A stretch of DNA of 64,000 nucleotides from Bacteroidetes bacterium HGW-Bacteroidetes-8. GTDB lineage: Bacteria; Bacteroidota; Bacteroidia; Bacteroidales; UBA932. Shown piece by piece: positions 18,874-29,329 of this stretch. The stretch spans positions 238,938-302,937 of the forward strand of contig PHCZ01000006.1 of the NCBI GenBank assembly GCA_002840895.1, given 5' to 3'. How positions within the stretch are numbered: the first letter of the stretch is position 1; each line of letters starts with the position of its first letter. A program made the position numbers and the translations under genes. The notes below the pieces were generated by a model that saw nothing but the letters and a program-made list of their open reading frames with translations, ran no database searches and was not told where the DNA came from.

Positions 18874-20444
18874 TTTTTTGTAAGATTTTGTAATGTTTGG
18901 TAGATCTTAAATAACTTCTCTGTCCTCAGCCCATTTATCTCAACTAACTCCTGATGGTAGAGAAATCCTTTGTTAAGTGAGATGAATCTTTTATTGATAC
19001 TCTTTGCCTCTTTAACCAGTGGCTCCAATCGTTTAATAAATTGTGGAGCAGCCTCTCTGCTAAACTTGTCGGATTCATACTCATTTTCAACCTCCTTAAA
19101 CATAAGATACTGCACCCGAATATCAAACATCAGTTTGAAGTGATCAAACTCCTTTAGATTGGTTTTTGGTTTTAAGCTATATAGTTTGGATTGTATCTTT
19201 CTGGTATCTGCAAGAATCTCCGACACCCCTTTTTTGTTGAGATCTTCTCCTCTTACAATCACCTCTTGCGGTGCAGTTAATATCTCCCAAAGTGCTCTCC
19301 CCTCATTTTCGGTCAACCCGAATCTCTCCACGGCATATTTTATCACAAACTGCTGCGAGTTAACAGCTCCTTCTGTTTTTAGAGCCTCTCCGTAACAGGC
19401 AACAATTATCCGAAATCCCGAGAGTGGGTATACGTATCTGATAGGATACATCTGAATCACCTCCCAGTTGGTGTCGTATAAAAATCCATAGGTGCCACCA
19501 TTTGACCAGGATGTCATTACAATCCCCTCGTAGTTTTTCTCTCTGCAATATGGTATGAAAATCTCCTGATTTCTAAAGTGCTTGTTCCATTGTGTTAAAT
19601 AGAGATTATCGGGATGGCTTCTTATGGATGGAGATCCCCAAAAGGTAACCCCCGCCCGGTAGAGTTTTTCTATATCTCCGAAATGGTCATTTTTCCACCC
19701 ATAGTTCCAGTCGACAAAGATTGCGTTCTTTGGAAGTTCCGATACCGCCTCCGGGTATTTTAATATAACATCTGCCCAGAGTATAGGCTGTTTGCCAAGA
19801 TCACTAACTATTTTGCACATTGCCTTAACATAGTCTACAAATAGCTTCGATTTTCCAACCTCTGCTGCTTTTTGTGCACAAAGTTTACAAGAGCCTAGCA
19901 GATATGTCTCATCCCCACCGATATGAAAATATTTTGAGGGGTGTTTTGATGCTACCTCTTTGAAAATCTCCGAGAAAATCTCTATACACTCCTCTTCCTT
20001 CATTGGACAGACCTGGGATACCTCCTTTTTATCCTCTTTTATATGGGCATACCTGTCGTGTGAGAGGATATACTCTGCGTGTCCAAAACAGTTCTGCAAG
20101 GGGATGACATCTATTCCAATGGTGCTGCAATAATTAATAAAGGAGTCTACCTCCTCTTCGCTGTATGCATACTTGTTAGACAGAGTTGCGTGGTTTTTGA
20201 ACGGGAATGTTGCCTCCCACTCCATAATTATTGTGTTAATTCCAAACTCCGAGAGCTCCTTTGCAAACGATTTAAGTGCAGGCATAGTCATAATCTGGCA
20301 TCGGAGATCTATATGGAATCCTTTTACCGGGAATTCAGATTTTCCCGATGAGAAAGCTCTTGTTGTTGCAGAAAAAAAGATGAGTAGACTTAATACAACA
20401 GCAATTTTGGCAATCAAATAGTTAACCGTTTTACCCTTTACCAT
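18870..20444 (-). CDS. GH20-related family 20 glycosylhydrolase
   Basis: KGFHIDLR, PLQNCFGHAEYIL, KYFHIGGDETYLLGSC (HxGGDE motif). Confidence 0.82.
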   Translation of the reverse strand: MVKGKTVNYLIAKIAVVLSLLIFFSATTRAFSSGKSEFPVKGFHIDLRCQIMTMPALKSFAKELSEFGINTIIMEWEATFPFKNHATLSNKYAYSEEEVDSFINYCSTIGIDVIPLQNCFGHAEYILSHDRYAHIKEDKKEVSQVCPMKEEECIEIFSEIFKEVASKHPSKYFHIGGDETYLLGSCKLCAQKAAEVGKSKLFVDYVKAMCKIVSDLGKQPILWADVILKYPEAVSELPKNAIFVDWNYGWKNDHFGDIEKLYRAGVTFWGSPSIRSHPDNLYLTQWNKHFRNQEIFIPYCREKNYEGIVMTSWSNGGTYGFLYDTNWEVIQMYPIRYVYPLSGFRIIVACYGEALKTEGAVNSQQFVIKYAVERFGLTENEGRALWEILTAPQEVIVRGEDLNKKGVSEILADTRKIQSKLYSLKPKTNLKEFDHFKLMFDIRVQYLMFKEVENEYESDKFSREAAPQFIKRLEPLVKEAKSINKRFISLNKGFLYHQELVEINGLRTEKLFKIYQTLQNLTKK

Positions 20445-20461
20445 AATAATATGTTTTTTAT

Positions 20462-21223
20462 TTACAGTAGATATTTTGCACTCTCTTTATCGCAATACAA
20501 TGTAGCAAAATTATGCCTTCGCAGTATTGATGCAGGAGACTCTTCAGATATTTCACCATTGACAACAGCGTTAATAGCGTTTGCTTTGGAGGGTGCCGGT
20601 ACAATGCAGAATATCCTTGAGGCGCTTAAAAGCGAAGGAATAGTCATTGTCACTGCGTGTGTAGGTACGTCATCTAATTTTGAGAAAAACCCGTCGTTAA
20701 CCTGTTGATTACGACAGGTTAAATCGAGGGATACAATTTTAACAACCTCCGGGTCAGAAAAAAGAGCAACGTGTGGGTCATTAAAAGCAATATGAGCATT
20801 CTCGCCTATTCCCATAAAGACAATATCTATCGGAGATTTTTTTAACAACAGAGAGTACTCTTTGCAGATCTCTTCCGGGTTATCTCCTAATTCATAAAGA
20901 TAGTTTATTGACTTTAGAGGAATTTTGTCAAAGATCTTCTCCTTCAAGAAATTTCCAAACCCTTGAGGGGAGTTGTGAGGCAGGCCAATATACTCATCCA
21001 TATGGAAGGCGTTAACTCTTTCCCACTCAATGTCTTGTTTCAGAAGAGAGGATAAAAACTCATTTTGAGAGGGGGCCGAGGCAAATACAATTGAGAGCTC
21101 GCTCTTAGTTTTTAACTCCTCCCGAATGTAAAGTGCGGCCTCCTGTGCCGCTATTAAGCCCATCTTCTCTCTTGTCTCAAAGATCTTAATTTGTAGCCTA
21201 TCTTTATTGAATTGTTTTGTCAT
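20462..21223 (-). CDS. nagB: Glucosamine-6-phosphate deaminase family protein
   Basis: FHMDEYIGL, GIGENAHIAFNDP, THAVTMTIPSLLSA. Confidence 0.9.
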   Translation of the reverse strand: MTKQFNKDRLQIKIFETREKMGLIAAQEAALYIREELKTKSELSIVFASAPSQNEFLSSLLKQDIEWERVNAFHMDEYIGLPHNSPQGFGNFLKEKIFDKIPLKSINYLYELGDNPEEICKEYSLLLKKSPIDIVFMGIGENAHIAFNDPHVALFSDPEVVKIVSLDLTCRNQQVNDGFFSKLDDVPTHAVTMTIPSLLSASRIFCIVPAPSKANAINAVVNGEISEESPASILRRHNFATLYCDKESAKYLL

Positions 21224-21234
21224 TTTGTTTTTGA

Positions 21235-22407
21235 TTAAATAAATTCACCATCAATGATTGTGCTTTGAATCTCTATTTTGTCGTTAAAAATTACAATATC
21301 TGCATCATAACCAACTGCTATCCTGCCTTTTTTATCATCTATACGTGCGATGCGGGCAGGGGTTGAGGTAGCCATCCGGACAGCCTCTTTTAAGGGAACT
21401 CCTCCTATGTCTCTAATGTTTCTAATAAGCAGATCTGCAGTTGCTACGCTTCCTGCAAATGCAGATCTGTCAATAAGTTTAGCCACACCATCTTCAATTA
21501 TAACATTCTGTCCATTTTTTAAACTCCCTAAAATTGACTCTCCGTCAGGCATACCTGCTCCTCGCATAGAATCAGTCACTAGTGCTATGTTTTCTGCCCC
21601 TTTTAACTTATATATTAATTTCATTAATGGTTCGGGTACGTGAATCCCATCTGCAATTATCTCTACACTCATCTCATCTATAAGATACCCTGCCTCTATA
21701 CATCCGGCGTATCTGAAGGCATTTTTGCGGGTAATTCCATTCATACAGGAGTAGAAATGGGTGATATGGGTGAATCCGGCTTTGAAAGCCTCCACAATCT
21801 CTTCATAGATTGCATCGGTGTGAGCAATAGATGGCAGAATTCCAAGCTTGGTGAGAGTGTGTGCAAATTCTATTGAGCCGGGTAGTTCAGGAGCAATGCT
21901 CCATCTAACAATATCTTTGCTTCTCTCTAAAATTGAGTTGTACTCTGCGGGGTTTGGGTTTCGCAGATACTTGGGATCCTGGGCCCCTCTGTGATTATAC
22001 GAGAAATAGGGCCCTTCAAGATGTATCCCTCCGAATTTTGCACCTTTGGTATTTAAGGGGAGGGCTTTTTCGTATGTGTCGAAGAAAGAGTACAACTCCG
22101 AATTGTCTCCGGCAAGAGTTGTCGGGTAAAGCAGTGTTGTCCCGTGTTTTGCGTGCATATTGGCCGCTGTGAGAAATGCTTCCGGTGTAGAGTCCATAAA
22201 GTCGCAGTCGCCTCCTCCGTGAGTATGCAGGTCTATAAACCCTGGAGTTATATAGTTACGGTTTGCATCCACTTCCAAATAACCGCTCACCTCAATATTT
22301 CCCTTTTCAACGGCAGTTATCTTGCCGTTATCTATTAAAACAGTGCCAATCCCCAAATTTTCAAATGGGGTGATTATATTGCCGTTAAATAATTTTAGTC
22401 TGCTCAT
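21235..22407 (-). CDS. nagA: N-acetylglucosamine-6-phosphate deacetylase
   Basis: PGFIDLHTHGGG, GIHLEGPYFS, LVTDSMRGAGMPDG; ATGA overlap with the upstream MFS gene supports ATG at 22407. Confidence 0.93.
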   Translation of the reverse strand: MSRLKLFNGNIITPFENLGIGTVLIDNGKITAVEKGNIEVSGYLEVDANRNYITPGFIDLHTHGGGDCDFMDSTPEAFLTAANMHAKHGTTLLYPTTLAGDNSELYSFFDTYEKALPLNTKGAKFGGIHLEGPYFSYNHRGAQDPKYLRNPNPAEYNSILERSKDIVRWSIAPELPGSIEFAHTLTKLGILPSIAHTDAIYEEIVEAFKAGFTHITHFYSCMNGITRKNAFRYAGCIEAGYLIDEMSVEIIADGIHVPEPLMKLIYKLKGAENIALVTDSMRGAGMPDGESILGSLKNGQNVIIEDGVAKLIDRSAFAGSVATADLLIRNIRDIGGVPLKEAVRMATSTPARIARIDDKKGRIAVGYDADIVIFNDKIEIQSTIIDGEFI

Positions 22408-23717
22408 AGTGCAGGAGATTTTTTCCAATATTCAATTTTGTGCCCTTTGAATGCATAGAAGATAAGATAGAGAAAACAAGGTATCAAAACCCAGTAGGAG
22501 AGTCTCTCTCCATAAGAATCTGCAAAGGCGCCGTAGATAACCGGAAGGAATGCATTTCCACATAGAGCCATTACCAGTAATGAGGAGCCCAGGTTTGTAA
22601 ATTTCCCTAAGTTACGAATTGCAAGCGGCCAGATTCCTGCGTATATAAGAGCATTGGGCATCCCCATAAGAACCAGAAACCAAATTGAGATATCTGTTTT
22701 ATGTGAGAAGAGCTCAATATTACCCGAGATGTAGATAACTCCAAGTGAGAGAATCAGCCCAAGGGAGGTGGCTATCTGCAGGGCACGTTTTTGACTTAAT
22801 ATTTTTGGAATAAGTACTATACCAATAAAGTACCCAACTAAAGTACAAGACATTGTATATGAAGGGAAGACCTTTGCTGCTGTGAGCTCAATGCCCATTG
22901 TCCCTGCATAGTTGATTATTGTATCTATGGATATCACCTGCGCACCAACGTGAAAGAAGATGGCAAGGACACCTAAAATAAGATATGGGTATTTAAATAT
23001 TGAAGATCTTTCTGTGTTGGATCCGTCTGTACTTCTGTTTTGCTCTCGGGTGTTTATCTCCGGAAGAGGAGAGTACCTTATTAGTATACCAAAGATGAGT
23101 AGAAGAGCAGAAAGGAAAGCGTAGGGAACCATTACCCTACCGATTAACTCATCTAAAACGATCTCTCTCTCTGCTCCCATAATAACTCCATCTTTGAGTT
23201 GCTGAAACATCTCTGAGTCACTTGCCTGGAGTATTACCGCAGCAAAAATGAGGGGTGATATTATACCTGCAAATTTATTACAAAGCCCAACGATGCTGAT
23301 TCTTTTTGCTGCACTCTCTATAGGTCCTATAATTGTAACATAGGGGTTAGCTGCTGTTTGGAGAATTGCCAGCCCGGTACCAATACAAAAGAGTCCGAAA
23401 AGAAAGATTCCGTAGGTTCTGGTGTAGGCTGCAGGAACAAAGATTAGTGTTCCCAAAGACATCATTGCAAGACCAATGAGCATCCCTTTTTTGAACCCGA
23501 ATCTGTTTAGAAGTTTAGATGCGGGAATCGCCATCACAAAATATGCTATATAAAAGGCGAATGCAACAAAATATGCCTGTGTGTGAGTAAGTTCACAAGC
23601 TATCTTAAAATAGGGTATTAAAATAGCGTTTACCCAGGATACAAATCCGAAAATAAAGAAGAGGGAGCAGAGTATCACCATTGAGATGATATATGTGGGC
23701 TTTTTAAATATACTCAT
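22404..23717 (-). CDS. Sugar MFS transporter (FucP/NagP-like)
   Basis: LFFIFGFVSWVNAILIPYFK, QTAANPYVTIIGP, ~12 TM segments; operonic with nagA. Confidence 0.88.
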   Translation of the reverse strand: MSIFKKPTYIISMVILCSLFFIFGFVSWVNAILIPYFKIACELTHTQAYFVAFAFYIAYFVMAIPASKLLNRFGFKKGMLIGLAMMSLGTLIFVPAAYTRTYGIFLFGLFCIGTGLAILQTAANPYVTIIGPIESAAKRISIVGLCNKFAGIISPLIFAAVILQASDSEMFQQLKDGVIMGAEREIVLDELIGRVMVPYAFLSALLLIFGILIRYSPLPEINTREQNRSTDGSNTERSSIFKYPYLILGVLAIFFHVGAQVISIDTIINYAGTMGIELTAAKVFPSYTMSCTLVGYFIGIVLIPKILSQKRALQIATSLGLILSLGVIYISGNIELFSHKTDISIWFLVLMGMPNALIYAGIWPLAIRNLGKFTNLGSSLLVMALCGNAFLPVIYGAFADSYGERLSYWVLIPCFLYLIFYAFKGHKIEYWKKSPAL

Positions 23718-23724
23718 TATAGAT

Positions 23725-25308
23725 CTATTTTAAGTAGTCCGGAAAATAGGTAATACCTTGTGAGTCCCAATATCTTTTCAACACATTGAGTGAATTGAGA
23801 AAACGGGCAAAATCTTTGTTCTCGCTTTTTGTCCAGCCAACCTCTGCATAGGCGGCTACTCTTGGAAATACCTGCCTGTATAGGTCAGATACTTTAGGGA
23901 TATACTCGCTCCACATCTGACAACCGGAACCAAGCACGTTTTTTATGTATTTTGGATCCAGCCCTTGTGGAATAGGAGAGAAGTTATATGCCTTCTCTAA
24001 TGGAATTCTGGTGTATGTGTAGTCCAGATATGTATCCCAATGGTTAGAGTTTACAACATCGTACCCCTCTTCAAGTGCCTCTTTAAGAAGAGCGGGCTCT
24101 CCCTTCCAGAAGTGAACGATACTGTTTTTTGAAAGAGTCTGTTCTGAGTTCTCCTCTGCAGACCATTCGTGAATATTTTTACCCAGGATCTCGTTCCATC
24201 CCATCATTCTGTAGCCTTTGCTGTCGAAGAATTTAGACATTCTGTTAACAAAAAAGACCTGAACGTCCGACGGGTTTTTTAGCCCCTCTCTCTTCATCAT
24301 CTCCTTTACCTCTTTACTGGCATTCCACTCATCGTATTTGACTTCGTCTCCACCAATATGGATAATCTTAGAGGGGAAAAGAGCCATAACCTCCGAAATC
24401 ACATCTGTAAGGAAGCCGAACACCTTTTCGTCGGCAACATTGTAGGTAGATTTGAAAATTCCGAAATCTCCCGTCACTTTTATGATATCTCCGCTTGCAG
24501 ATAGCCAAGGATAGGATGCGACCGCTGCTGTTGCGTGTCCGGGCATCTCAATTTCGGGAACAATCATAATATGTCTTTTTGAAGCGTACTCAACCACCTC
24601 TGCAATATCTTTCTGAGTGTAGAATCCTCCGTGAGGGTAGTCGTAATATACTCTTGCACTATCTTTAGGAGCGTATTTGAGCTGTGTCTTCGCTCTCCAG
24701 GCTCCTACAGATGTGAGCAACGGATATTTTTTTATCTCAATTCTCCACCCCTGGTCGTCTGTAAGGTGCCAGTGAAATACGTTCATCTTTAGTAAAGCCA
24801 TCTGATCCAGCATCTTTTTTACTATCTCTTTACCTTTGAAGTGTCTCGACTCATCCAGCATAAAGGCTCTCCAGACAAATGCAGGTGAGTCTGCTATTGT
24901 ACAGGCAGGGATATTATATGAGCCGTCACTGAGGAGTGTTATAAGCTGGCGAAGTGTCTGCATAGCATAGAAACTGCCCGATTTTGAGCCGGCCTCTATC
25001 TTTATTCCCCCCTGCTCTACTATAAGATTGTAGGCACCCTCCTGTAATGCTTTACTCTTTGTGATCTTAACATCACCGGATGTGGAGTTAATAAGATTAA
25101 TGCAGAATTGATTATAAAAGAGCTCTTTAAATATCTCAATTTCTGAGGAGAACTCCTTGTCGTAACTTACAGAGAGGCTGTTTTTGAAGTTAAAAACTCC
25201 GCTCTTTGCAATCAAAGAGTTTGGGTAGGGTGTAATGTTGTACACTGCCTGCGAATAAGCGCCGGAAAAGATAATCAGTGCAGTTAAAAGAGAGATTAGT
25301 TTTCTCAT
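23725..25308 (-). CDS. GH20 beta-N-acetylhexosaminidase
   Basis: WRAFMLDESRHFKGKE, NVFHWHLTDDQGWRIEIKKYP, KIIHIGGDEVKYDEW, EMPGHATAAVASYPWL. Confidence 0.95.
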   Translation of the reverse strand: MRKLISLLTALIIFSGAYSQAVYNITPYPNSLIAKSGVFNFKNSLSVSYDKEFSSEIEIFKELFYNQFCINLINSTSGDVKITKSKALQEGAYNLIVEQGGIKIEAGSKSGSFYAMQTLRQLITLLSDGSYNIPACTIADSPAFVWRAFMLDESRHFKGKEIVKKMLDQMALLKMNVFHWHLTDDQGWRIEIKKYPLLTSVGAWRAKTQLKYAPKDSARVYYDYPHGGFYTQKDIAEVVEYASKRHIMIVPEIEMPGHATAAVASYPWLSASGDIIKVTGDFGIFKSTYNVADEKVFGFLTDVISEVMALFPSKIIHIGGDEVKYDEWNASKEVKEMMKREGLKNPSDVQVFFVNRMSKFFDSKGYRMMGWNEILGKNIHEWSAEENSEQTLSKNSIVHFWKGEPALLKEALEEGYDVVNSNHWDTYLDYTYTRIPLEKAYNFSPIPQGLDPKYIKNVLGSGCQMWSEYIPKVSDLYRQVFPRVAAYAEVGWTKSENKDFARFLNSLNVLKRYWDSQGITYFPDYLK

Positions 25309-25320
25309 AGTTATTTGCTG

Positions 25321-27249
25321 TTAGTTATTAACGAAGGTTTTATCTACAAAGAGTTCAAAAGGTTTATTGGTATGCTTTCCGAACAGCTTAATCTCTAACG
25401 ATTCGCTGTTTTTAAACAGTAAGATATTCTCCTCTCCCAGGGCTGTTTTAATTAACAGGCCTAACCCCTGAGGGGACTCCTTTTTCTCGATCTTTATCTT
25501 AGAGGAGTTTCCGGATTTAGGTAGAATAATAAATATCGATTTAACAGCTCCCTTAGACTTGATTGTGTAGTTAATCATTGGAGCTTTAAGATCTTCCCCG
25601 TTTAGATAAAAATATTGGTCCGTAATTTCAATGTTGTTTATTATATCCCTCTCTATAGGGATAATAGAGACAATTGAGTCGTTGTACAGAGTTACCTCTT
25701 TAGAGCTATTATTAAGATATAGCTCTACCGGAGGGGTGTGGAAAAGAGTCTCATAACTATGCTCCCTGTCGCTTAAAAAGTGGTCATAAACTATTACAAA
25801 TTCATCTTTCACCAGAGCAACACTCCTCTCCCATTTAACATTAACATTGGTTGGATCATCTGCAGGTGAGACCATTTTACAATACTTAAAATTAGGATTA
25901 TCAATCCACTCTGTAATTCTGTTTCCGGTCTCTCTCTTTTTTGCGTATTCAACATTCGATGAGGACTCTGCATCCTGGACTCCATCTATTAGGACGGTGT
26001 TGTGAGCCATAGATGTTCTATACCAACTGTTTTTGATAGGTTTATCGTAGTTGCAGCAACCTGCCTCAATAAGAATCGGTCTATCATTAAGCCATAAGTA
26101 TAGCCCCATCCTGCCGGCGTGAGAGTGGGAGCCGATTCTTCTTGCAGGATTTAGCAGAAGATACCAGGAGTTACTCTTTGTGCCACTCTCGTTGCGCATT
26201 ACGGCAATTTGAGTATCGGGATAGTAGACAGATTTTTTTGATTCAGTGGTGATATCTGTTCCGAGAATTCGGTTTAAAATCTCAATCGATGGAATGATAC
26301 CCATAGCATAGGAGTCATTCAATGGAGGCATCGTTTGGTTTGGCTGTGCCATTACAGAGATGTAGTTTGTCATCTTGTGCAGCATTGGAATTAAGTTTTC
26401 GGGGTACTTAATATTGTTGGCACTGCAAAGCAGATACATATCCCGGAAGATTGAGGTTTGAAAAGGGAAATAGCCGAACATCTGTTCAATGTTCCCGCCA
26501 TCGTTGTAGTGTGCGTTATCTAAATGGTGGGTTAGGATTCTTATAGCATTTGACAGCAACTCGCCGTTTGAGTCTGTTTGGTTGAAAAGCGTAGATAGGT
26601 AGAGCATTGCCAACGCTCCGTGAGATTGATGGTTAAAGTCGTTTAAAGGTTGTTTGGCAAACCAGGATAAAAGCGCTTGTGAGTGATGGTTCTGGATATC
26701 TGTAAACAGCTGCTTATCGGAATCGGAAAGAGCCTCCTCTGTTAAGTAGTAGCACCAGGAGAGGTGAATAGCTCTCCAGGCAACCTGCATATCTCTCCAG
26801 TTAAAACTTTTTCTCTCAGATCCCACAATTCGGGGGTTATCCTCTATCCATCTTTTAAGGATTGAGATCATATCTGTAACGTAAGTAATATCTTTTGTGA
26901 GATAGTACATTCTGGCAAATGAGGGGAGGAAGTAGAGTCTGTTGACCCATACGCTCGTCTCAAGTTCGCTCTTCTCGTATTTAACCCAGTCAATAGGGGT
27001 TCCAAACTTTTTATTTAACAATCCACCCCTTATCTTATGGACGATTATAGCATCGCTCTCACTGTTTAACAGCTCGACCTGAATAAATTTCCCGCCCTGG
27101 TCTTTTGGCATAATCTCGCCAAAATCATACATCTTGGCCAGATCATAAAAAGGGAATTTTCCATTTTGAGCACTTAGGCTCGCTGTTATCAATAAAAAGC
27201 CCGCAAACAGAACAGATCTCTTTATTCTATTGACTATCAAATCGCTCAT
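25321..27249 (-). CDS. Heparinase II/III-family polysaccharide lyase
   Basis: HQSHGALAMLYLS, GSHSHAGRMGLYLWLNDRPILIEAGCCNYD, WYRTSMAHNTVLIDG. Confidence 0.87.
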   Translation of the reverse strand: MSDLIVNRIKRSVLFAGFLLITASLSAQNGKFPFYDLAKMYDFGEIMPKDQGGKFIQVELLNSESDAIIVHKIRGGLLNKKFGTPIDWVKYEKSELETSVWVNRLYFLPSFARMYYLTKDITYVTDMISILKRWIEDNPRIVGSERKSFNWRDMQVAWRAIHLSWCYYLTEEALSDSDKQLFTDIQNHHSQALLSWFAKQPLNDFNHQSHGALAMLYLSTLFNQTDSNGELLSNAIRILTHHLDNAHYNDGGNIEQMFGYFPFQTSIFRDMYLLCSANNIKYPENLIPMLHKMTNYISVMAQPNQTMPPLNDSYAMGIIPSIEILNRILGTDITTESKKSVYYPDTQIAVMRNESGTKSNSWYLLLNPARRIGSHSHAGRMGLYLWLNDRPILIEAGCCNYDKPIKNSWYRTSMAHNTVLIDGVQDAESSSNVEYAKKRETGNRITEWIDNPNFKYCKMVSPADDPTNVNVKWERSVALVKDEFVIVYDHFLSDREHSYETLFHTPPVELYLNNSSKEVTLYNDSIVSIIPIERDIINNIEITDQYFYLNGEDLKAPMINYTIKSKGAVKSIFIILPKSGNSSKIKIEKKESPQGLGLLIKTALGEENILLFKNSESLEIKLFGKHTNKPFELFVDKTFVNN

Positions 27250-27274
27250 ATGTTTTTTTTAAGAGAAGTTAATT

Positions 27275-27302
27275 GGGGGACCCTATTTGGAAGGGATCCC
27301 CC
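27275..27302. other. Strong hairpin between the fasciclin lipoprotein and heparinase genes
   Basis: GGGGGACCCT-atttgga-AGGGATCCCCC with one bulged base; no clear T-tract on the coding strand. Confidence 0.6.
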
Positions 27303-27316
27303 GATTAAAGGTATAA

Positions 27317-27916
27317 TTAAGGCAGATAATATACAACATCCGATGAGACGTGTATAACTCCGTTGGTAGGTCTTATGTTTGACACAAAAATTACAAAAGA
27401 TTTCTTTGTTCCGTGATTAACAACAACCTGAAAGTTGCTATTGTGAGAAAAGTACAAAGGATTTGTCCCCTCTGTCTGGTACATTATCGGAACGTCATTC
27501 TTAATAAATTGAGGGTCTTGTGTGTAGTAATATGTTTTTACAATATGATACTTTAACACATCTGTTAGTATTGCTACAGGCACTGCAGATAGGGAGGCAT
27601 ATTTATTCGTTGTAAGCCAGGCTCTAAAGCCGGGGTTTCTAGGAAGAATAAACGTTCTTGGACCTGCCTGACTGTAGAGAGATTGTAGCCCTGTGAGTGT
27701 TATTGCCTCCTTTATTAAGGAGAGAGAATCCAATGGTCTTGTGCTGTTGATAAAGTCCATTGCAGTTCCGGCAAATTTTCCGGTTTCGGAGGTTGTTGAT
27801 GACTCGTAATCAAAACTCTCCTGAATGCAAGAGACCAAAGAGAGTGCTGCAATAACAAAGACTACAGCTTTGACTCTTATATTGTGAATTATATCTGTTT
27901 TTTTCATCTTAGACAT
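27317..27916 (-). CDS. Fasciclin (FAS1) domain lipoprotein
   Basis: TFILPRNPGFRAW, LTDVLKYHIVKTYYY, NGVIHVSSDVVYYLP; lipobox LVSC. Confidence 0.8.
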   Translation of the reverse strand: MSKMKKTDIIHNIRVKAVVFVIAALSLVSCIQESFDYESSTTSETGKFAGTAMDFINSTRPLDSLSLIKEAITLTGLQSLYSQAGPRTFILPRNPGFRAWLTTNKYASLSAVPVAILTDVLKYHIVKTYYYTQDPQFIKNDVPIMYQTEGTNPLYFSHNSNFQVVVNHGTKKSFVIFVSNIRPTNGVIHVSSDVVYYLP

Positions 27917-27924
27917 TTTTACTT

Positions 27925-29316
27925 CTATCTGTAAAATTCATTTTGAACTATATTCGGATTCTTATCAATTGTGCTTGTACTGATTGGCCACACCAAGTTC
28001 TTCTCATTACTGAGACCATTAATAGGCTGCATAGTAGAGATAGCCTTTCCTGTTCTTACAAGGTCAAACCATCTGTGTCCCTCAAAACAAAGCTCAATAG
28101 ACCTTTCGTGCAAAATTGCATTCTCAACGGAGCCGTACATAGTTATTGCCTGAGCCTCTGTTAATAGAGTCGGAGTTATGCCGGCTCTGCTTCGAATAGG
28201 AACAAGTAGATTCAGTGCAGCAGATATATTTGCAGATCCTCCCAGTTTTGTAAGGGCCTCTGCTTTAAGAAGGATAATATCTGCAAGACGAATAAGGATG
28301 ATATTCTGCTTTGAAGGTGTTGCAATTTGGTCACTCACACCTTTTCCGAGATATTTCCACATTGCTTTAGGGTCAGCCTGTGTTTCGTCATAAATATATG
28401 AGCGACGAAGGTCTCCGGGCTCAAAAGATGCCATAAATTTGTTTGATGGAGTGTAGTGTGCATCGGAGCCGATTGCATAAAGAACTCTAAGTCCGTTTGT
28501 TTGAGTATCATTGTACCCCACCTCGAATATACTTTCATTAGAGTAACTGGCTGCGAACATATTCCCCCAGGCACTCATTGTGGTAACAAGTGAGTATAAA
28601 GGATTTGCGATAACAAGGTTTGCTGTTGTAATTGCCTCATTATATTTTTTACGCCACATATAGACCTGAGTAAGCAGCCCGTTAGCGCTTCCTTTATTAA
28701 ACATAATACGGTCATTTGTAGTGTTGAATTTTTCCACACAATTTGCAGCAGCAAATATTAGGTCAGCCTCAATCTGGTCAAGAACCTTTTCTGAGCTCTC
28801 TCTTGAGACAAAGATGTCCTGGCCGGTTTCGGTATATGGCTCCAGAATGAGAGGAACATCTCCCCAAACTCTCACGAGATAGAAGTATGCAAGAGCTCTT
28901 AAGGCTTTAGATTGACCTATCAGTTGATTCCCGGTAGCATCATTCTCGGGAAATACCTTAGGAATATTTGCAATGGCATAGTTTGCTCTGCTTATTAAGG
29001 TGTAAAGAGCTGTCCAGTCTGCAGATGTTATTGATGCTGTAAGGGTATTATTCTGCAAAAAAGTTGTCTCACCTGCGTGTTTGATCTTAACATTATCTGC
29101 ACGACCCTCTCCCCAAAACGAAAAGTTAGTGTGCATTGCAGATTGTAGAGCATTGTAAACGCCATAAACGCCGGCTTTTGCCTGATCTTGTGTGCGATAA
29201 AAGCTCTCTGCAGAGAAACTGCTTATAGGCTTTTTATCCAGCAAAGCGTCTACACAAGAGGTTATGCTAAAAATAGCCAACCCCAATAAAAATATTTTAT
29301 AATTTATTTTTTTCAT
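27925..29316 (-). CDS. SusD/RagB family outer-membrane lipoprotein
   Basis: Lipobox, FSAESFYRTQDQAKAGVYGVYNALQS, LRALAYFYLVRVWGDVPL, ERSIELCFEGHRWFDLVRTG. Confidence 0.95.
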   Translation of the reverse strand: MKKINYKIFLLGLAIFSITSCVDALLDKKPISSFSAESFYRTQDQAKAGVYGVYNALQSAMHTNFSFWGEGRADNVKIKHAGETTFLQNNTLTASITSADWTALYTLISRANYAIANIPKVFPENDATGNQLIGQSKALRALAYFYLVRVWGDVPLILEPYTETGQDIFVSRESSEKVLDQIEADLIFAAANCVEKFNTTNDRIMFNKGSANGLLTQVYMWRKKYNEAITTANLVIANPLYSLVTTMSAWGNMFAASYSNESIFEVGYNDTQTNGLRVLYAIGSDAHYTPSNKFMASFEPGDLRRSYIYDETQADPKAMWKYLGKGVSDQIATPSKQNIILIRLADIILLKAEALTKLGGSANISAALNLLVPIRSRAGITPTLLTEAQAITMYGSVENAILHERSIELCFEGHRWFDLVRTGKAISTMQPINGLSNEKNLVWPISTSTIDKNPNIVQNEFYR

Positions 29317-29329
29317 TTTTAACTATGTT

